Shown here: piece by piece, positions 8,691 to 17,348 of the stretch
How positions within the stretch are numbered: position 1 is the stretch's first letter
Layout of the letters: every line of letters starts with the position of its first letter
NCBI RefSeq assembly: GCF_014397025.1
Contig: NZ_JACJUO010000002.1
Location: forward strand, 434,001-498,000
Direction of reading: 5' to 3'
DNA length: 64,000 nt
Source of the DNA: Ochrobactrum sp. Marseille-Q0166
GTDB taxonomy: Bacteria > Pseudomonadota > Alphaproteobacteria > Rhizobiales > Rhizobiaceae
The notes under the pieces: model-generated
What the model was told of the DNA's origin: nothing
Database searches by the model: none
The model's input: the letters and a program-made list of their open reading frames with translations, nothing else
Program-made: the position numbers and the translations under genes

Positions 8691-9360
8691 GGTTCTAAGT
8701 AGATTAGCACTCTCAGCTAAAGTCTACTCCCCACATACAGTAATGAGCAGTCAAGGAGACTGGGCAAATACAGTGCACATCGTCAAAAATGGCTGGGGCT
8801 GTATCTATCGTGACCTAACTGATGGTAATCGGCAAATACTGGATTTTCCCATGAAAGGAGACTTTTTGGGTTTTCGGACCGGCATTGGATTTAACTATTA
8901 TACTCTGATCTCAGTTACCGAACTTGCAGTGTTTGAGATCTCAATTGATCATTTAACAGAAAGCCTTTTACAATCTCCCCGCCTTGCAATGACCTTCATG
9001 GAATTGATGGCTCGACAACGATCAATTCTTATTGAGCATCTCATAAGCATTGGTAGGAGAAATGCTCTGGTGCGCGTCGTACACCTTCTTCTGGAGCTAG
9101 GTCACCGTGCGCAAATGAATGGCACAGGTGACAGTAGAGGTTTTTACTGCCCACTCACACAAAGTGAACTCGCCGATGCGGAGGGACTAACACCTATCCA
9201 CACAAACCGGATGCTAAGAGACCCCAGAGAGGAACAGCTCCTCACCTTCCGCAATAGTGAGGTCGAGTTTCTCAACCGCTCGGCACTCGTACATATCGCG
9301 AATTTTGATGAGAACTATCTAACAATGGAAATTTTTCCACGCATCCGTTTCAATCACTAG
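8683..9360 (+). CDS. Crp/Fnr-family transcriptional regulator, N-terminus replaced by IS
   Basis: A 225-residue remnant of a cyclic-nucleotide-binding-fold regulator. The beta-roll part reads VHIVKNGWGCIYRDLTDGNRQILDFPMKGDFLGF. The long dimer helix and the Crp-type winged helix-turn-helix follow (FYCPLTQSELADAEGLTPIHTNRMLRDPREEQLLTF). The typical first 20-30 residues are absent; the ATG at 8683 lies at the apparent end of the IS5-type element, and no ribosome site is evident. The dimerisation and DNA-binding parts are complete, so residual activity is possible if it is expressed. Cysteines for an Fnr-type cluster are not seen. Confidence 0.7.
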   Translation: MIQVLSRLALSAKVYSPHTVMSSQGDWANTVHIVKNGWGCIYRDLTDGNRQILDFPMKGDFLGFRTGIGFNYYTLISVTELAVFEISIDHLTESLLQSPRLAMTFMELMARQRSILIEHLISIGRRNALVRVVHLLLELGHRAQMNGTGDSRGFYCPLTQSELADAEGLTPIHTNRMLRDPREEQLLTFRNSEVEFLNRSALVHIANFDENYLTMEIFPRIRFNH

Positions 9361-9410
9361 ACGACAGCTTATAACAGACAGCAGTTGCCCTATCGCCATA
9401 AATTGCCTAG

Positions 9411-9421
9411 CTGTTAGACAA
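9411..9421. promoter_or_regulatory. putative FadR-type operator upstream of the regulator gene
   Basis: CTGTTAGACAA, close to the FadR-subfamily operator pattern T-N-G-T-N-N-N-A-C-N-A. It sits 11 bases before the regulator start, and a sister site (CTGTCAGACAG) lies in front of aspA. Autoregulation is inferred. Confidence 0.4.
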
Positions 9422-9432
9422 ATTAAGTTGAA

Positions 9433-10158
9433 ATGGGGGAGATGAGTACCGTGATTGACTGGCTGGCAGATTCGAGCCCGGTAAACAGGAAAAGTGCTGC
9501 GGAAATCGTCTTTGAGGATATTCGCACTGCTATCGCCAATGGACGACTGGCTGTCGGAACACGCCTGCCCTCGGAAGCCCAGCTCGCTGAAAAATACAGC
9601 GTCAGCCGCCCGATCGTGCGCGAGGCGCTGCGCTCGCTGCAAACGCTTGGCCTCACCAACACCCGCACCGGAAGCGGCACCTATGTCATTAAAACGGCTC
9701 CCGGCCCGGAACTGAGTTATGGCGGCTATTCAGCGCGCGATCTTATCGAGGCGCGGCCCTTCATCGAAGTGCCTGCAGCCGGATGGGCAGCAATCCGTCA
9801 CACTGAAGATCAGATGACGAGGCTCATTGATCTTTGCGACCGCATGGACAAGCAGACGGACCCACATAAATGGGTGCTGCTCGACACCGAGTTTCACAGC
9901 ATGATTGCTTCTGCCTCCGGCAATGCAATGTTTGCGAAAATTGTGGCTGATGCCCGCGTGGCCCTTTCGCGCCAGTCGGAACTCGTTAATCTGATGGCCG
10001 GCCGTCGTGAGGCTTCCAACATCGAGCATCGCCAGATCGCCGAGGCCATAAAGAGTGGCTCCGAAGAACAGGCGCGTCTGGCAATGCAGAGCCATCTCGG
10101 TCAGGTGAAGCTGGCCGTCACCACCATTATGACAAAGGAAAAAAGCGCATCAGACTGA
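9433..10158 (+). CDS. FadR-subfamily GntR transcriptional regulator
   Basis: A 241-residue regulator. The N-terminal winged helix is complete (VFEDIRTAIANGRLAVGTRLPSEAQLAEKYSVSRPIVREALRSLQTLGLTNTRTGSGTYV). The all-helical FCD ligand domain has the metal-type histidines in DTEFHSMI and EHRQIAEAI. Starts at 9433, 9442 or GTG 9451 are possible; the GGGGGAG at 9435-9441 best fits the last. It converges on aspA, and the aspartase, permease and asparaginase follow, so it probably controls dicarboxylic amino-acid use. Palindromes fitting this subfamily precede both this gene and aspA. Ligand unknown; aspartate, asparagine or fumarate would make sense. Confidence 0.8.
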   Translation: MGEMSTVIDWLADSSPVNRKSAAEIVFEDIRTAIANGRLAVGTRLPSEAQLAEKYSVSRPIVREALRSLQTLGLTNTRTGSGTYVIKTAPGPELSYGGYSARDLIEARPFIEVPAAGWAAIRHTEDQMTRLIDLCDRMDKQTDPHKWVLLDTEFHSMIASASGNAMFAKIVADARVALSRQSELVNLMAGRREASNIEHRQIAEAIKSGSEEQARLAMQSHLGQVKLAVTTIMTKEKSASD

Positions 10159-10171
10159 ATGTCCGATGCGC
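10145..10171. terminator. bidirectional stem-loop terminator between the FadR-type gene and aspA
   Basis: GCGCATC at 10145-10151 pairs with GATGCGC at 10165-10171, followed by AATTTT. It lies between convergent genes, partly inside the end of the regulator gene. Confidence 0.55.
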
Positions 10172-10186
10172 AATTTTAAAATATGC

Positions 10187-11590
10187 TCAGGCTTCAATTG
10201 CCAGATTGGCAAGATGCTCCGGCTTGAGCGCCTGCTGCAATTGTTCCACTGTCATGTGCCCCTGCGCAAGCACGACCTCCGGCACCGTTTGCCCCGTGGC
10301 CAGCGCTTCCTGCGCAACTTTGGTCGCCGCATAATAGCCGATCAACGGATTAAGCGCTGTCGCAAGACCGATGGATTCCTCAACACGCCGCGCCATGATC
10401 TCCGGATTGGCGGTTATGCCATCCACACAGCGTTCTGCGAGAATGCGGCAGGCAGCACCCAGATGGCTGATGCTCTCCGACAGTGAGCGCACGATGATCG
10501 GCTCAAATGCATTCAACTGCAACTGACCGCCTTCGGCAGCCATGGTGATCGTGATGTCACTGCCGATGACCGCAAAAGCCACCTGATTGACCATCTCCGG
10601 GATCACCGGATTGATCTTGCCCGGCATGATACTGGAACCTGCCTGAACAGGTGGCAGGTTGATTTCGCCGATACCGGCTCGCGGACCGGACGACAAAAGC
10701 CGCAGATCGTTGCAGATCTTGGAGAGCTTGACGGCAACGCGCTTCAACACGCCTGAAAGATGCACGAACGCGCCCGGGTCCTGCGTTGCTTCAATCAGAT
10801 CGCTGGCAGTGACCAGCGGGCGCCCGGTCAGACGCGCAAGATGTTCACAGGCCAGCGCTGCATAGCCTTTCGGGGCGTTTAATCCTGTGCCGATTGCCGT
10901 GGCACCCAGATTGATTTCATGCAGAAGTTTCGCCGATTCAAGCAGCCGCAAGCGGTCTTCGCCAAGCATGACGGCAAAAGTGCCGAACTCCTGACCAAGC
11001 GTCATCGGTACCGCATCCTGAAGCTGCGTGCGCCCGACCTTCAGCATCTTGTCGAATTCACGCGCTTTACGTTCAAACGATACCTGAAGAACTTCCATGC
11101 AATCAGCCAGTTCATCAATGGCTTCTATCACCCCGACATTAATCGCGGTCGGATAGGCATCATTGGTCGACTGGCTGAGATTGACATGATCGTTGGGGTG
11201 CAAATGCGCGTAATCGCCCTTTTCATGCCCCAGCAATTCCAGCGCTCGATTGGCGATAACCTCGTTTGCATTCATGTTGGTGGATGTACCAGCACCGCCT
11301 TGAATGACATCGACCACAAATTGATCATGCAGCGCGCCGTCGCGGATTTCGCGGCAGGCGCTGACAATTGCATCGAGATGGGAGCGGTTCAACAGGCCAA
11401 GTTCATGATTGGCCAATGCTGCGGCTTCTTTGACGAAAGTCAGGCCGCGAACGAGATAGGGATAGCGTCCGATACTGACGCCTGTGATCTGAAAATTATC
11501 CACTGCACGCGCGGTATGGACTCCCCAGTAAGCATCTGCAGGCACCTCCTTTGCACCAAGCAGATCATGTTCAATGCGCGTTCCGACCAC
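10187..11590 (-). CDS. aspA: aspartate ammonia-lyase (aspartase)
   Basis: A 467-residue class II fumarase/aspartase superfamily enzyme, which deaminates L-aspartate to fumarate and ammonia in the cytoplasm. Seen: TRIEHDLLGAKEVPADAYWGVHTARAV at the start, the TNMNANEVIANRALELLG region, NLSQSTNDAYPTAINV, and the signature loop AGSSIMPGKINPVIPEMVNQ. Length fits the family. The frame is open to 11713, but AGGAGG lies a few bases before the GTG at 11590 (GTG-GTC-GGA-ACG) and the protein from there starts like other aspartases, so GTG is chosen. Expression may be controlled by the FadR-type site at 11673-11683. Confidence 0.93.
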   Translation of the reverse strand: MVGTRIEHDLLGAKEVPADAYWGVHTARAVDNFQITGVSIGRYPYLVRGLTFVKEAAALANHELGLLNRSHLDAIVSACREIRDGALHDQFVVDVIQGGAGTSTNMNANEVIANRALELLGHEKGDYAHLHPNDHVNLSQSTNDAYPTAINVGVIEAIDELADCMEVLQVSFERKAREFDKMLKVGRTQLQDAVPMTLGQEFGTFAVMLGEDRLRLLESAKLLHEINLGATAIGTGLNAPKGYAALACEHLARLTGRPLVTASDLIEATQDPGAFVHLSGVLKRVAVKLSKICNDLRLLSSGPRAGIGEINLPPVQAGSSIMPGKINPVIPEMVNQVAFAVIGSDITITMAAEGGQLQLNAFEPIIVRSLSESISHLGAACRILAERCVDGITANPEIMARRVEESIGLATALNPLIGYYAATKVAQEALATGQTVPEVVLAQGHMTVEQLQQALKPEHLANLAIEA

Positions 11591-11615
11591 TTTGTCCTCC
11601 TGAATTCGAAACGTT

Positions 11616-11657
11616 AGAGCGCATTCAGAAAGCGGTTTCACCTTTACAAAATGCGCT
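11616..11657. repeat. short palindromic intergenic repeat copy
   Basis: GAGCGCATTCAGAAAGCGG followed, after an A/T stretch, by AAATGCGCTT. The GCGCAT...ATGCGC ends match the repeats near 57463 and 59168, with a diverged middle. It is just upstream of aspA. Confidence 0.5.
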
Positions 11658-11672
11658 TTAATATCTGTCAAG

Positions 11673-11683
11673 CTGTCAGACAG
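11673..11683. promoter_or_regulatory. putative FadR-type operator upstream of aspA
   Basis: CTGTCAGACAG, a perfect 11-base palindrome with TGT-NNN-ACA, 83 bases before the aspA GTG. Related to the site in front of the FadR-type gene at 9411. Confidence 0.4.
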
Positions 11684-12010
11684 ATTTTCTTTGGTTACTC
11701 CTCCTTGTGACAAGCGTCAACACAGTTGTGAACTTGACTCGTGTTTTCTGATATGCGTTAAAGCCGCAATTAAACCTGTCATGCAGCTTTACAGAAAATG
11801 CAATGGGAACGAATTGAAGCATGTTCGGAAACCTGCTCACCCTTGGGGTGTTAAGGTTTCTTTTCTCAACAATGCTTTCAATTGAAACAAAAGATGCATT
11901 GCCGGGCCATGCGCAAGCGCCATGTATCGTTTCAAAAATGCCGTTCTTCGTTGCGGGTAGCGCGTAAAGCTAAAGGCCTTTATTCAAAACTGAGCTCTCA
12001 GGGAGGAGCG

Positions 12011-13480
12011 ATGACAACAGAATTTATCAAGGCCACACCGGCCGAACGCGAACTCTTCACTGAAGAAGACCGCGGCTATCACAAGGCGCTGAAGCCGCGT
12101 CAGATACAGATGATTGCCATTGGGGGAGCAATCGGAACGGGTCTGTTTCTTGGTGCTGGCGGACGTCTGGTGCAGGCTGGCCCGTCGCTTGTGTTCGTTT
12201 ACGCCGTCTGTGGATTTTTCGCTTTTTTAGTGCTGCGCGCCCTTGGCGAGCTGATTATGCATCGTCCGAGCTCCGGCTCCTTCGTCTCCTATGCCCGTGA
12301 ATTCTACGGGGAGAAAATGGCCTTTGCGGCTGGCTGGATGTACTGGCTCAACTGGGCCATGACATCGATTGCAGACGTGACTGCCGTCGCGCTCTACATG
12401 AATTTCTTCAAGCATTATGTGCCTTGGCTCGAAGGCATTGACCAGTGGATGTTTGCGATGACCGCGCTCATCCTGGTGCTGTCGATGAACCTGCTTTCGG
12501 TCAAGGTTTTCGGTGAACTGGAATTCTGGTTCAGCCTTGTCAAAGTGCTTTCTCTGGTAATCTTCCTTGCTGTCGGCATTTATTTCGTCGTGTCCGGCAC
12601 ACCGATTGATGGCCATCAGCCGGGTTTCCATCTCATTCGTGAAAGCGGCGGTTTCTTCCCGAACGGTATCCTGCCCGCCCTTGTCATCATACAAGGCGTG
12701 GTCTTTGCCTATGCTTCGATCGAGCTGATCGGCACCACGGCTGGTGAAACCGAAGACCCGCGCAAGATCATGCCTGGTGCGATCAAAACAGTCGTCTTCC
12801 GCCTGCTGGTCTTTTATGTCGGCTCGGTTTTGCTGCTCACCCTTCTGCTGCCGCATACGCTCTATTCGGCTGGCGAAAGCCCGTTCGTGACCTTCTTCAG
12901 CAAGATCGGTGTTGAGGGTGCGGATATTATCATGAACCTCGTCGTGCTGACAGCGGTGCTATCATCGCTGAATGCCGGTCTTTATTCGACCGGACGCATT
13001 CTGCACTCGATGGCTGTTTCGGGTTCTGCGCCTGCGGCACTTGCCAAGATGAACAAGAGCGGCGTCCCTTATGGCGGCATTGCTGTTACCGCAGTCGTCA
13101 CGGCAATCGGCGTTGCGCTCAATGCGATTGTACCTGCCGCGGCCTTTGAAATTGCATTGAACCTAGCCTCGCTCGGCATCATCACCGCCTGGGGCGTGAT
13201 CATCCTCTGCCAGCTCAAACTATGGTATCTCGCGCGCAAAGGCGAGATCGCCCGTCCGGATTTCCGCATGTTCGGCGCGCCATATACCGGCATCCTGACG
13301 CTGTTCTTCCTGTTCGGCGTTCTGGTTTTGATGGCAGCCGACTATCCGGTCGGCTCTTACACCATCGGTTCGCTCATTATCATTATACCCGCACTGATTA
13401 TTGGCTGGTATGGTCTGCGTGAACGAATCTATCGTCTGGCGGCAGAGCGCGCGGCTGAAACGCAAAAAACAGCTAGTTGA
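12011..13480 (+). CDS. amino acid permease, AnsP/GabP type (likely asparagine)
   Basis: A 489-residue APC-superfamily permease with 12 expected membrane segments. The start shows HKALKPRQIQMIAIGGAIGTGLFLGAGGRL, the family hallmark of helix 1. EDPRKIMPGAIKTVVFRLLVFYVGS is the conserved loop region. The ATG at 12011 follows GGGAGGAG, so longer in-frame starts are rejected. It would import a neutral or acidic amino acid across the inner membrane with protons. The next gene is an asparaginase whose start is only a few bases past this stop, and aspartase is divergent, so asparagine is the likely cargo. Confidence 0.85.
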   Translation: MTTEFIKATPAERELFTEEDRGYHKALKPRQIQMIAIGGAIGTGLFLGAGGRLVQAGPSLVFVYAVCGFFAFLVLRALGELIMHRPSSGSFVSYAREFYGEKMAFAAGWMYWLNWAMTSIADVTAVALYMNFFKHYVPWLEGIDQWMFAMTALILVLSMNLLSVKVFGELEFWFSLVKVLSLVIFLAVGIYFVVSGTPIDGHQPGFHLIRESGGFFPNGILPALVIIQGVVFAYASIELIGTTAGETEDPRKIMPGAIKTVVFRLLVFYVGSVLLLTLLLPHTLYSAGESPFVTFFSKIGVEGADIIMNLVVLTAVLSSLNAGLYSTGRILHSMAVSGSAPAALAKMNKSGVPYGGIAVTAVVTAIGVALNAIVPAAAFEIALNLASLGIITAWGVIILCQLKLWYLARKGEIARPDFRMFGAPYTGILTLFFLFGVLVLMAADYPVGSYTIGSLIIIIPALIIGWYGLRERIYRLAAERAAETQKTAS

Positions 13481-13488
13481 GGGGCAGA

Positions 13489-14439
13489 GTGAATAATTCG
13501 CAATTCAAACCATTGGTGGCGGTGATCGCCACCGGTGGAACTATTGCAAGCAAGCGCGGGGAAGATGGCGCAGCCACGCCGACGCTCAATGGCGACGATC
13601 TGCTTGCAACGCTCGGGCATGTCGGGGCACATCTACGCCCCGTCGATCTGATGGCAAAGGATTCATCCGTCCTCACATTGATTGATATGCAGACCATCTC
13701 CGACGCGGTTGCAGCGCAGATGGCAAATCCTGAAATCGATGGCGTGGTCGTCCTGCATGGCACGGACGCCATGGAAGAAACGGCCCTGCTCGTTCATCTG
13801 CAACACCATCTTTCCAAGCCGGTGATTTTCACCGGCGCGCAGTTTACTGCCGATCATACCGATGCGGATGGTCCATCCAATCTGACGACCGCAATCAACC
13901 TCGCAACTGACCCGGCCAATGCCAAAAAAGGTGTCTTGATCGCCTTTGGTGGACGGATCGTGCCCGCATGGGGCGCATTCAAATTCAGCAGTGATCATGC
14001 CGATGCTTTTAGGGAAGTGCGCGATCTGGAAAGACCGGATGCAATCCGCCTGTCCGCATCGGTCAGTTCAACACGGGTCGATATTGTTGCCATTCATCCA
14101 GGTTGCGACGACCTGCATCTTCGGGCGAGTATCAAGGCTCAAAGCCACGGCATCGTGCTCGCAGCTCTTGGCTCTGGCAATGCCAATGCAACAATCGTTG
14201 AAGCCGTAAAAGAGTGTACGAGAAACAATATTCCGGTGGTGGTTTCAAGCCGCGTTCCAACGGGGGTATTGGTGCCAGGTTATGGCGGCGGGGGTGGCGG
14301 ACATGATCTGGTTGCAGCCGGCGCCGTACATTCGCAGACTTTGCGTCCTGGTCAGGCGCGGATTCTTCTGGCAAGCCTGATTGCCAGCAAAAGCCCGAAA
14401 GAGACGATTATCCGGGCATTTGATGACCTGAACTTCTGA
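13489..14439 (+). CDS. L-asparaginase/glutaminase family enzyme
   Basis: Hydrolyses L-asparagine to aspartate and ammonia. The first catalytic threonine motif VAVIATGGTIASKRG lies near residue 10; the second, VVVLHGTDAMEETALLVHL, has the T-D pair; VVSSRVPTG.. follows near the C-terminus. At about 316 residues it is the usual length. The start is GTG at 13489, preceded by GAGGGG. There is no signal peptide, so a cytoplasmic form is expected. Eight bases after the permease stop, so it is co-transcribed: import, deamidation here, and deamination by AspA form a complete route from asparagine to fumarate. Confidence 0.88.
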   Translation: MNNSQFKPLVAVIATGGTIASKRGEDGAATPTLNGDDLLATLGHVGAHLRPVDLMAKDSSVLTLIDMQTISDAVAAQMANPEIDGVVVLHGTDAMEETALLVHLQHHLSKPVIFTGAQFTADHTDADGPSNLTTAINLATDPANAKKGVLIAFGGRIVPAWGAFKFSSDHADAFREVRDLERPDAIRLSASVSSTRVDIVAIHPGCDDLHLRASIKAQSHGIVLAALGSGNANATIVEAVKECTRNNIPVVVSSRVPTGVLVPGYGGGGGGHDLVAAGAVHSQTLRPGQARILLASLIASKSPKETIIRAFDDLNF

Positions 14440-14445
14440 TCAGAT

Positions 14446-14469
14446 GGCCGGTCACTTATGTGCCCGGCC
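14446..14469. terminator. terminator-like hairpin between the asparaginase and DUF1989 genes
   Basis: GGCCGG-T-CAC at 14446-14455 pairs with GTG-C-CCGGCC at 14460-14469 around a TTAT loop, with one internal mismatch. It is followed by a short T-rich stretch (CTGCTTTTC). It serves two convergent genes. Confidence 0.5.
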
Positions 14470-14512
14470 TCACTGCTTTTCTCATGATATCACAGGCCAA
14501 CTGAATGCCGCT

Positions 14513-15373
14513 TTACAGCCCGTGCGTTCCGTCATAGCCGTTGATTTTTGGTGCGACCCAGCCTTCGGGCTTACCTGTAGGCTTATAGACTTCAACAACA
14601 AGCGGGTAGCAAGCAGCCGTGTCAGATGAATGCTCGGACGAGCAGTCGCCACCCGGACAGGCCGACATGCAGCCCAGCAGGTCGATCTCGGCGAAGAATT
14701 CAAGATAGTCGCCGGGGCGAACCGGGCTTGCCTTCATGAAATACTGGCCGGTGTCGCGCGTGAAGCCTGTGCACATGAAGACGTTGAGAACGTCATGAAC
14801 AAAGGTGCCTGCTTCTTCCAGTGACTTGCCCGTCTGCCTCGCAAAAGCGCGCGTCAGATTGGAGTGGCAGCAATGATGATACTGGCCGCCATTGCTCAGC
14901 AGATTGTGAGTATACGGATCACAGCGTGTTCCGATAACGTCATGCACAGAGCCACCGAATTCATCGAATCCGTACCAGTCGAGTGTGTCATGCGTGATCG
15001 TTGCGATCGGGCGCAGATAGGGCATATTGGAGAAGAGCTGATCACCCAGGCCCACATGCGTTCCATTGAGCGCACGTGTTTTGCCGGTATAAAGTCGCTC
15101 GTTGAGATTGTTGGCATTGAACAGGTTGAGATCGCCCACCTGCGAACCTTCGCTGCAGAGGATACGGCAGAAATGCCCGGCAGGAACCTGCCAGCAAGCG
15201 GCATCCCGCGCAGGAACAACGATGCGTTCGACAAATTCCAGCTCATCGCGCAGCGCTCGATAGGCTGCAAGATCAGGGCGCGGCAATGTATCGACAGGAT
15301 AGCAGATCACAGGTTTGATGGCCTTGCGAGCGGCTGCATCTTCCGGCGCAAGGGTAATGGGCTCGGGTTTCAT
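14513..15373 (-). CDS. DUF1989 / urea carboxylase-associated family protein
   Basis: A 286-residue protein of the DUF1989 family, members of which often sit beside urea carboxylases. Seen: VVPARDAACWQVPAGHFCRILCSEGSQVGDLNLFNANNLNERL, DTLDWYGFDEFGGSVHDVIGTRCDPYT, and the Cys/His-rich HHCCHSNLTRAF and CMSACPGGDCSS, which could bind a metal. Biochemical function of the family is not well established. It is preceded by AAGGAG and lies 39 bases beyond the end of the upstream GntR gene, so both are probably one transcript. Its presence beside PxpBC-like and biotin-carboxylase genes supports a urea-carboxylase-like pathway. Confidence 0.8.
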   Translation of the reverse strand: MKPEPITLAPEDAAARKAIKPVICYPVDTLPRPDLAAYRALRDELEFVERIVVPARDAACWQVPAGHFCRILCSEGSQVGDLNLFNANNLNERLYTGKTRALNGTHVGLGDQLFSNMPYLRPIATITHDTLDWYGFDEFGGSVHDVIGTRCDPYTHNLLSNGGQYHHCCHSNLTRAFARQTGKSLEEAGTFVHDVLNVFMCTGFTRDTGQYFMKASPVRPGDYLEFFAEIDLLGCMSACPGGDCSSEHSSDTAACYPLVVEVYKPTGKPEGWVAPKINGYDGTHGL

Positions 15374-15412
15374 CCCTGTTTTTCTCCTTAAAATCGTTAT
15401 GGGTATGCCGCG

Positions 15413-16120
15413 CTATTGCGCCTGTGCTGAGAATTGCTTGTTGGGACGGGGCAGGTTCTGTGCGCGGGCTGCTTCCAGAACCACGCGTTCAGACTCCTGC
15501 AAATAAAGTTCAAGAGTGCGGCTCGCAGCGGCGCGATCACCGTCGCAAAGCAGACCGCAGATTTCCACATCGCGTGCCACCCACGGCTCCTGAAAACGAC
15601 GGGCATCCGGCGCCATGGAGAAGGCCAGGCGCGCCTGTGCCGCCACCGTCGCAAAGACGTCGTTCAAGCGCGGGCTGCCGATGAAATTGACGATTTGCTG
15701 GTGAAATTCCAGTGAAGCCGTACCACATTGCTGCCAATCCCGGTTGAGAGCAGCGCGCTGTACGGCTTCAGCGCGTTCAACAAGTTCCGACATCGCTTCA
15801 TGCGAGGCATAAGCGCTGCACGTAACGCCGCGCAGTTCCAACGTCATGCGGATGGCATAGATTTCACTGATCTCGGCAGCGTTCAGCGCGCGCACTGTGG
15901 CACCGTGATGCGCTCGGTGTTCAATCAGGCCCTCGGCGACCAGATCGCGCAATGCTTCACGCAATGTATTGCGCGATACATTCAGCGTCTCGGCCCAGAC
16001 CACTTCACGCAGCGGTGTTCCGGGTGCAAGCTCACCACGCAGAATTTTGTCGCGCAACAGCCCAGCCGCAGTCTGCGTCAGCACTAAAGGGCGATCTGAA
16101 GGGCGATCTTGGTTGGTCAC
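15413..16120 (-). CDS. GntR/FCD-family transcriptional regulator (transporter side)
   Basis: A 235-residue regulator with an N-terminal winged helix (TAAGLLRDKILRGELAPGTPLREVVWAETLNVSRNTLREALRDLVAEGLIEHRAHHGATV) and an FCD domain (EFHQQIVNFIGSPRL). GTG at 16120 is chosen because AAGGAG lies 6 bases upstream; the longer open frame has no such site. The recognition helix SRNTLRE is identical to that of the second GntR gene at 23356, and the same palindrome TTGTTSAACAA lies before both genes. Probably represses the divergent ABC transporter and itself. The ligand may be the transported compound. Confidence 0.83.
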   Translation of the reverse strand: MTNQDRPSDRPLVLTQTAAGLLRDKILRGELAPGTPLREVVWAETLNVSRNTLREALRDLVAEGLIEHRAHHGATVRALNAAEISEIYAIRMTLELRGVTCSAYASHEAMSELVERAEAVQRAALNRDWQQCGTASLEFHQQIVNFIGSPRLNDVFATVAAQARLAFSMAPDARRFQEPWVARDVEICGLLCDGDRAAASRTLELYLQESERVVLEAARAQNLPRPNKQFSAQAQ

Positions 16121-16143
16121 GACGGTCTCCTTGGCAATATAAT

Positions 16144-16154
16144 TTGTTGAACAA
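16144..16154. promoter_or_regulatory. palindromic operator candidate before the GntR gene
   Basis: TTGTTGAACAA, perfect 11-base palindrome, 24 bases upstream of the GntR start. The same word recurs before the transporter and in the pxpA/gntR intergenic region. Confidence 0.55.
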
Positions 16155-16517
16155 TATTTCCATGTCAAGGGAAAATGCGCCTCTCCCACAGTCCCATAAA
16201 CAAAATCTGTATCAGATTCTCGGAAGCCGCGCCGCTTTCTTTGCCGTCAGTTAAACATCTCGGCAGTGCGGGTTTCGGTCTTGTCTGCACCGATCCTCCG
16301 AAAAAGCAGGCTATTACGGGTAAAAACGCAGACATTTGTCTGATGCGGCCTAAATTGGAAAATTTTATCTCCGATGTTGAACAAAAAAGAAAGAGCCGAA
16401 AATTGAACAACTTAGTCGTTATCCGACACGATATAACGGCTATTCTCAGGATATTTTCATGGGCTTCGCAACGCTATGGTGAAAATTTATGCAGTAATGG
16501 GGATTGCATTCTCATAA

Positions 16518-16528
16518 TTGTTCAACAA
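16518..16528. promoter_or_regulatory. palindromic operator candidate before the ABC substrate-binding gene
   Basis: TTGTTCAACAA, perfect palindrome 31 bases before the ATG at 16559. This is where a repressor would block transcription or RNA polymerase clearance. Confidence 0.55.
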
Positions 16529-16558
16529 AGATAAGAAAACGAATGAGAGGAACGTCCT

Positions 16559-17344
16559 ATGAAAAAGCTTCTGGCCAGTACTTTAATCCTGATGGCGTCA
16601 CTGACGGCAGCCAATGCCGAGACCCTGAAGATTGGTGTTGATCTGACCTACCCGCCCTATAACTATTTCGATGAAGCCAATCAGCCTGCAGGCTTTGACG
16701 TTGAATTGATGAAGCTGATCGGCAAGAAGACTGGCAGCGAAGTTTCTTTTCAGGATACCCGCTTTGAAAACCTGATCCTTGGTGTTTCCAGTGATCAGTT
16801 CAATGTCATCGCCTCCACGCTTTACGTAACACCGGCGCGCGCAAAGCAGATCGATTACATTCCCTATATGAAGACAGGCGTTTCCATCGCCGTTTCGGCA
16901 AACAGCGGTGCAAATTTCACCAAGCCGGAAGAACTGTGCGGTAAACGCGTTGGGTCGATCAAGGGTGCCGCATGGATTCCTGAACTCGAAAAGCTCAACA
17001 AGTCAGTTTGCGCCGGCAATCCAATCGACTCCCGCGAGTTTCCAACCTCGCCAGAGGCCACGCAGGCCGTGATGTCCGGCGGCGTTGACGCGCAGCTAGA
17101 AAACTCCGCTGTTCTGGCCGACGCGAGCGAAAAGCTTCGTGGTCGTCTGAAGGTGACTTCGACCGAGCAGCTTTATCCTGTGATCGTCGGCTTTGGCGTC
17201 AAAAAAGGCAATGAAGAGTTGGCTAACTTCTTGCGTGGTGCACTCACCAAGCTTGATGGAGATGCCGATTATGAAGCCTTGTTCAGCAAATATGGTGTTG
17301 CGAAATCGACGGAAGCCGAATTCAAGGCAGCTATTGCTGAATAG
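16559..17344 (+). CDS. amino-acid-type ABC transporter substrate-binding protein
   Basis: A 261-residue periplasmic binding protein, family 3 (polar amino acid/opine). The signal peptide is MKKLLASTLILMASLTAANA. The mature start ETLKIGVDLTYPPYNYFDEANQPAGFDVELMKLIGKKTG is the family signature. Later come LYVTPARAKQIDYIPYMKTG and KRVGSIKGAAWIPELEKLN. GAGAGGAACG gives the ribosome site. It delivers its ligand to the fused permease-ATPase encoded next. The TTGTTCAACAA site upstream ties it to the GntR pair and the carboxylase/oxoprolinase genes, so a lactam, urea-like or pyroglutamate-like ligand is inferred, not shown. Confidence 0.9.
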   Translation: MKKLLASTLILMASLTAANAETLKIGVDLTYPPYNYFDEANQPAGFDVELMKLIGKKTGSEVSFQDTRFENLILGVSSDQFNVIASTLYVTPARAKQIDYIPYMKTGVSIAVSANSGANFTKPEELCGKRVGSIKGAAWIPELEKLNKSVCAGNPIDSREFPTSPEATQAVMSGGVDAQLENSAVLADASEKLRGRLKVTSTEQLYPVIVGFGVKKGNEELANFLRGALTKLDGDADYEALFSKYGVAKSTEAEFKAAIAE

Positions 17345-17348
17345 GCGC

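Larger units (their letters stand above)
11591..12010. other. intergenic region between aspA and the permease gene
   Basis: 420 bases between divergent genes. It holds the aspA leader with a palindromic repeat, a FadR-type operator candidate, and the promoter region of the permease operon. No coding signal is supported; short open frames inside lack ribosome sites and family motifs. Confidence 0.6.
16121..16558. other. divergent promoter region, GntR gene / ABC transporter
   Basis: 438 bases without a supported gene. It holds two TTGTTSAACAA palindromes, one near each gene. The part between them is AT-rich toward the transporter. Open frames inside have no family features. Confidence 0.6.

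Noticed and set aside
10919..11617. A 232-codon plus-strand frame opposite aspA
   Set aside because: aspA is certain on the other strand; the frame shows no domain and arises from codon bias.
12227..12856. A 209-codon minus-strand frame inside the permease gene
   Set aside because: Highly charged, low-complexity translation with no motif; shadow of the permease.
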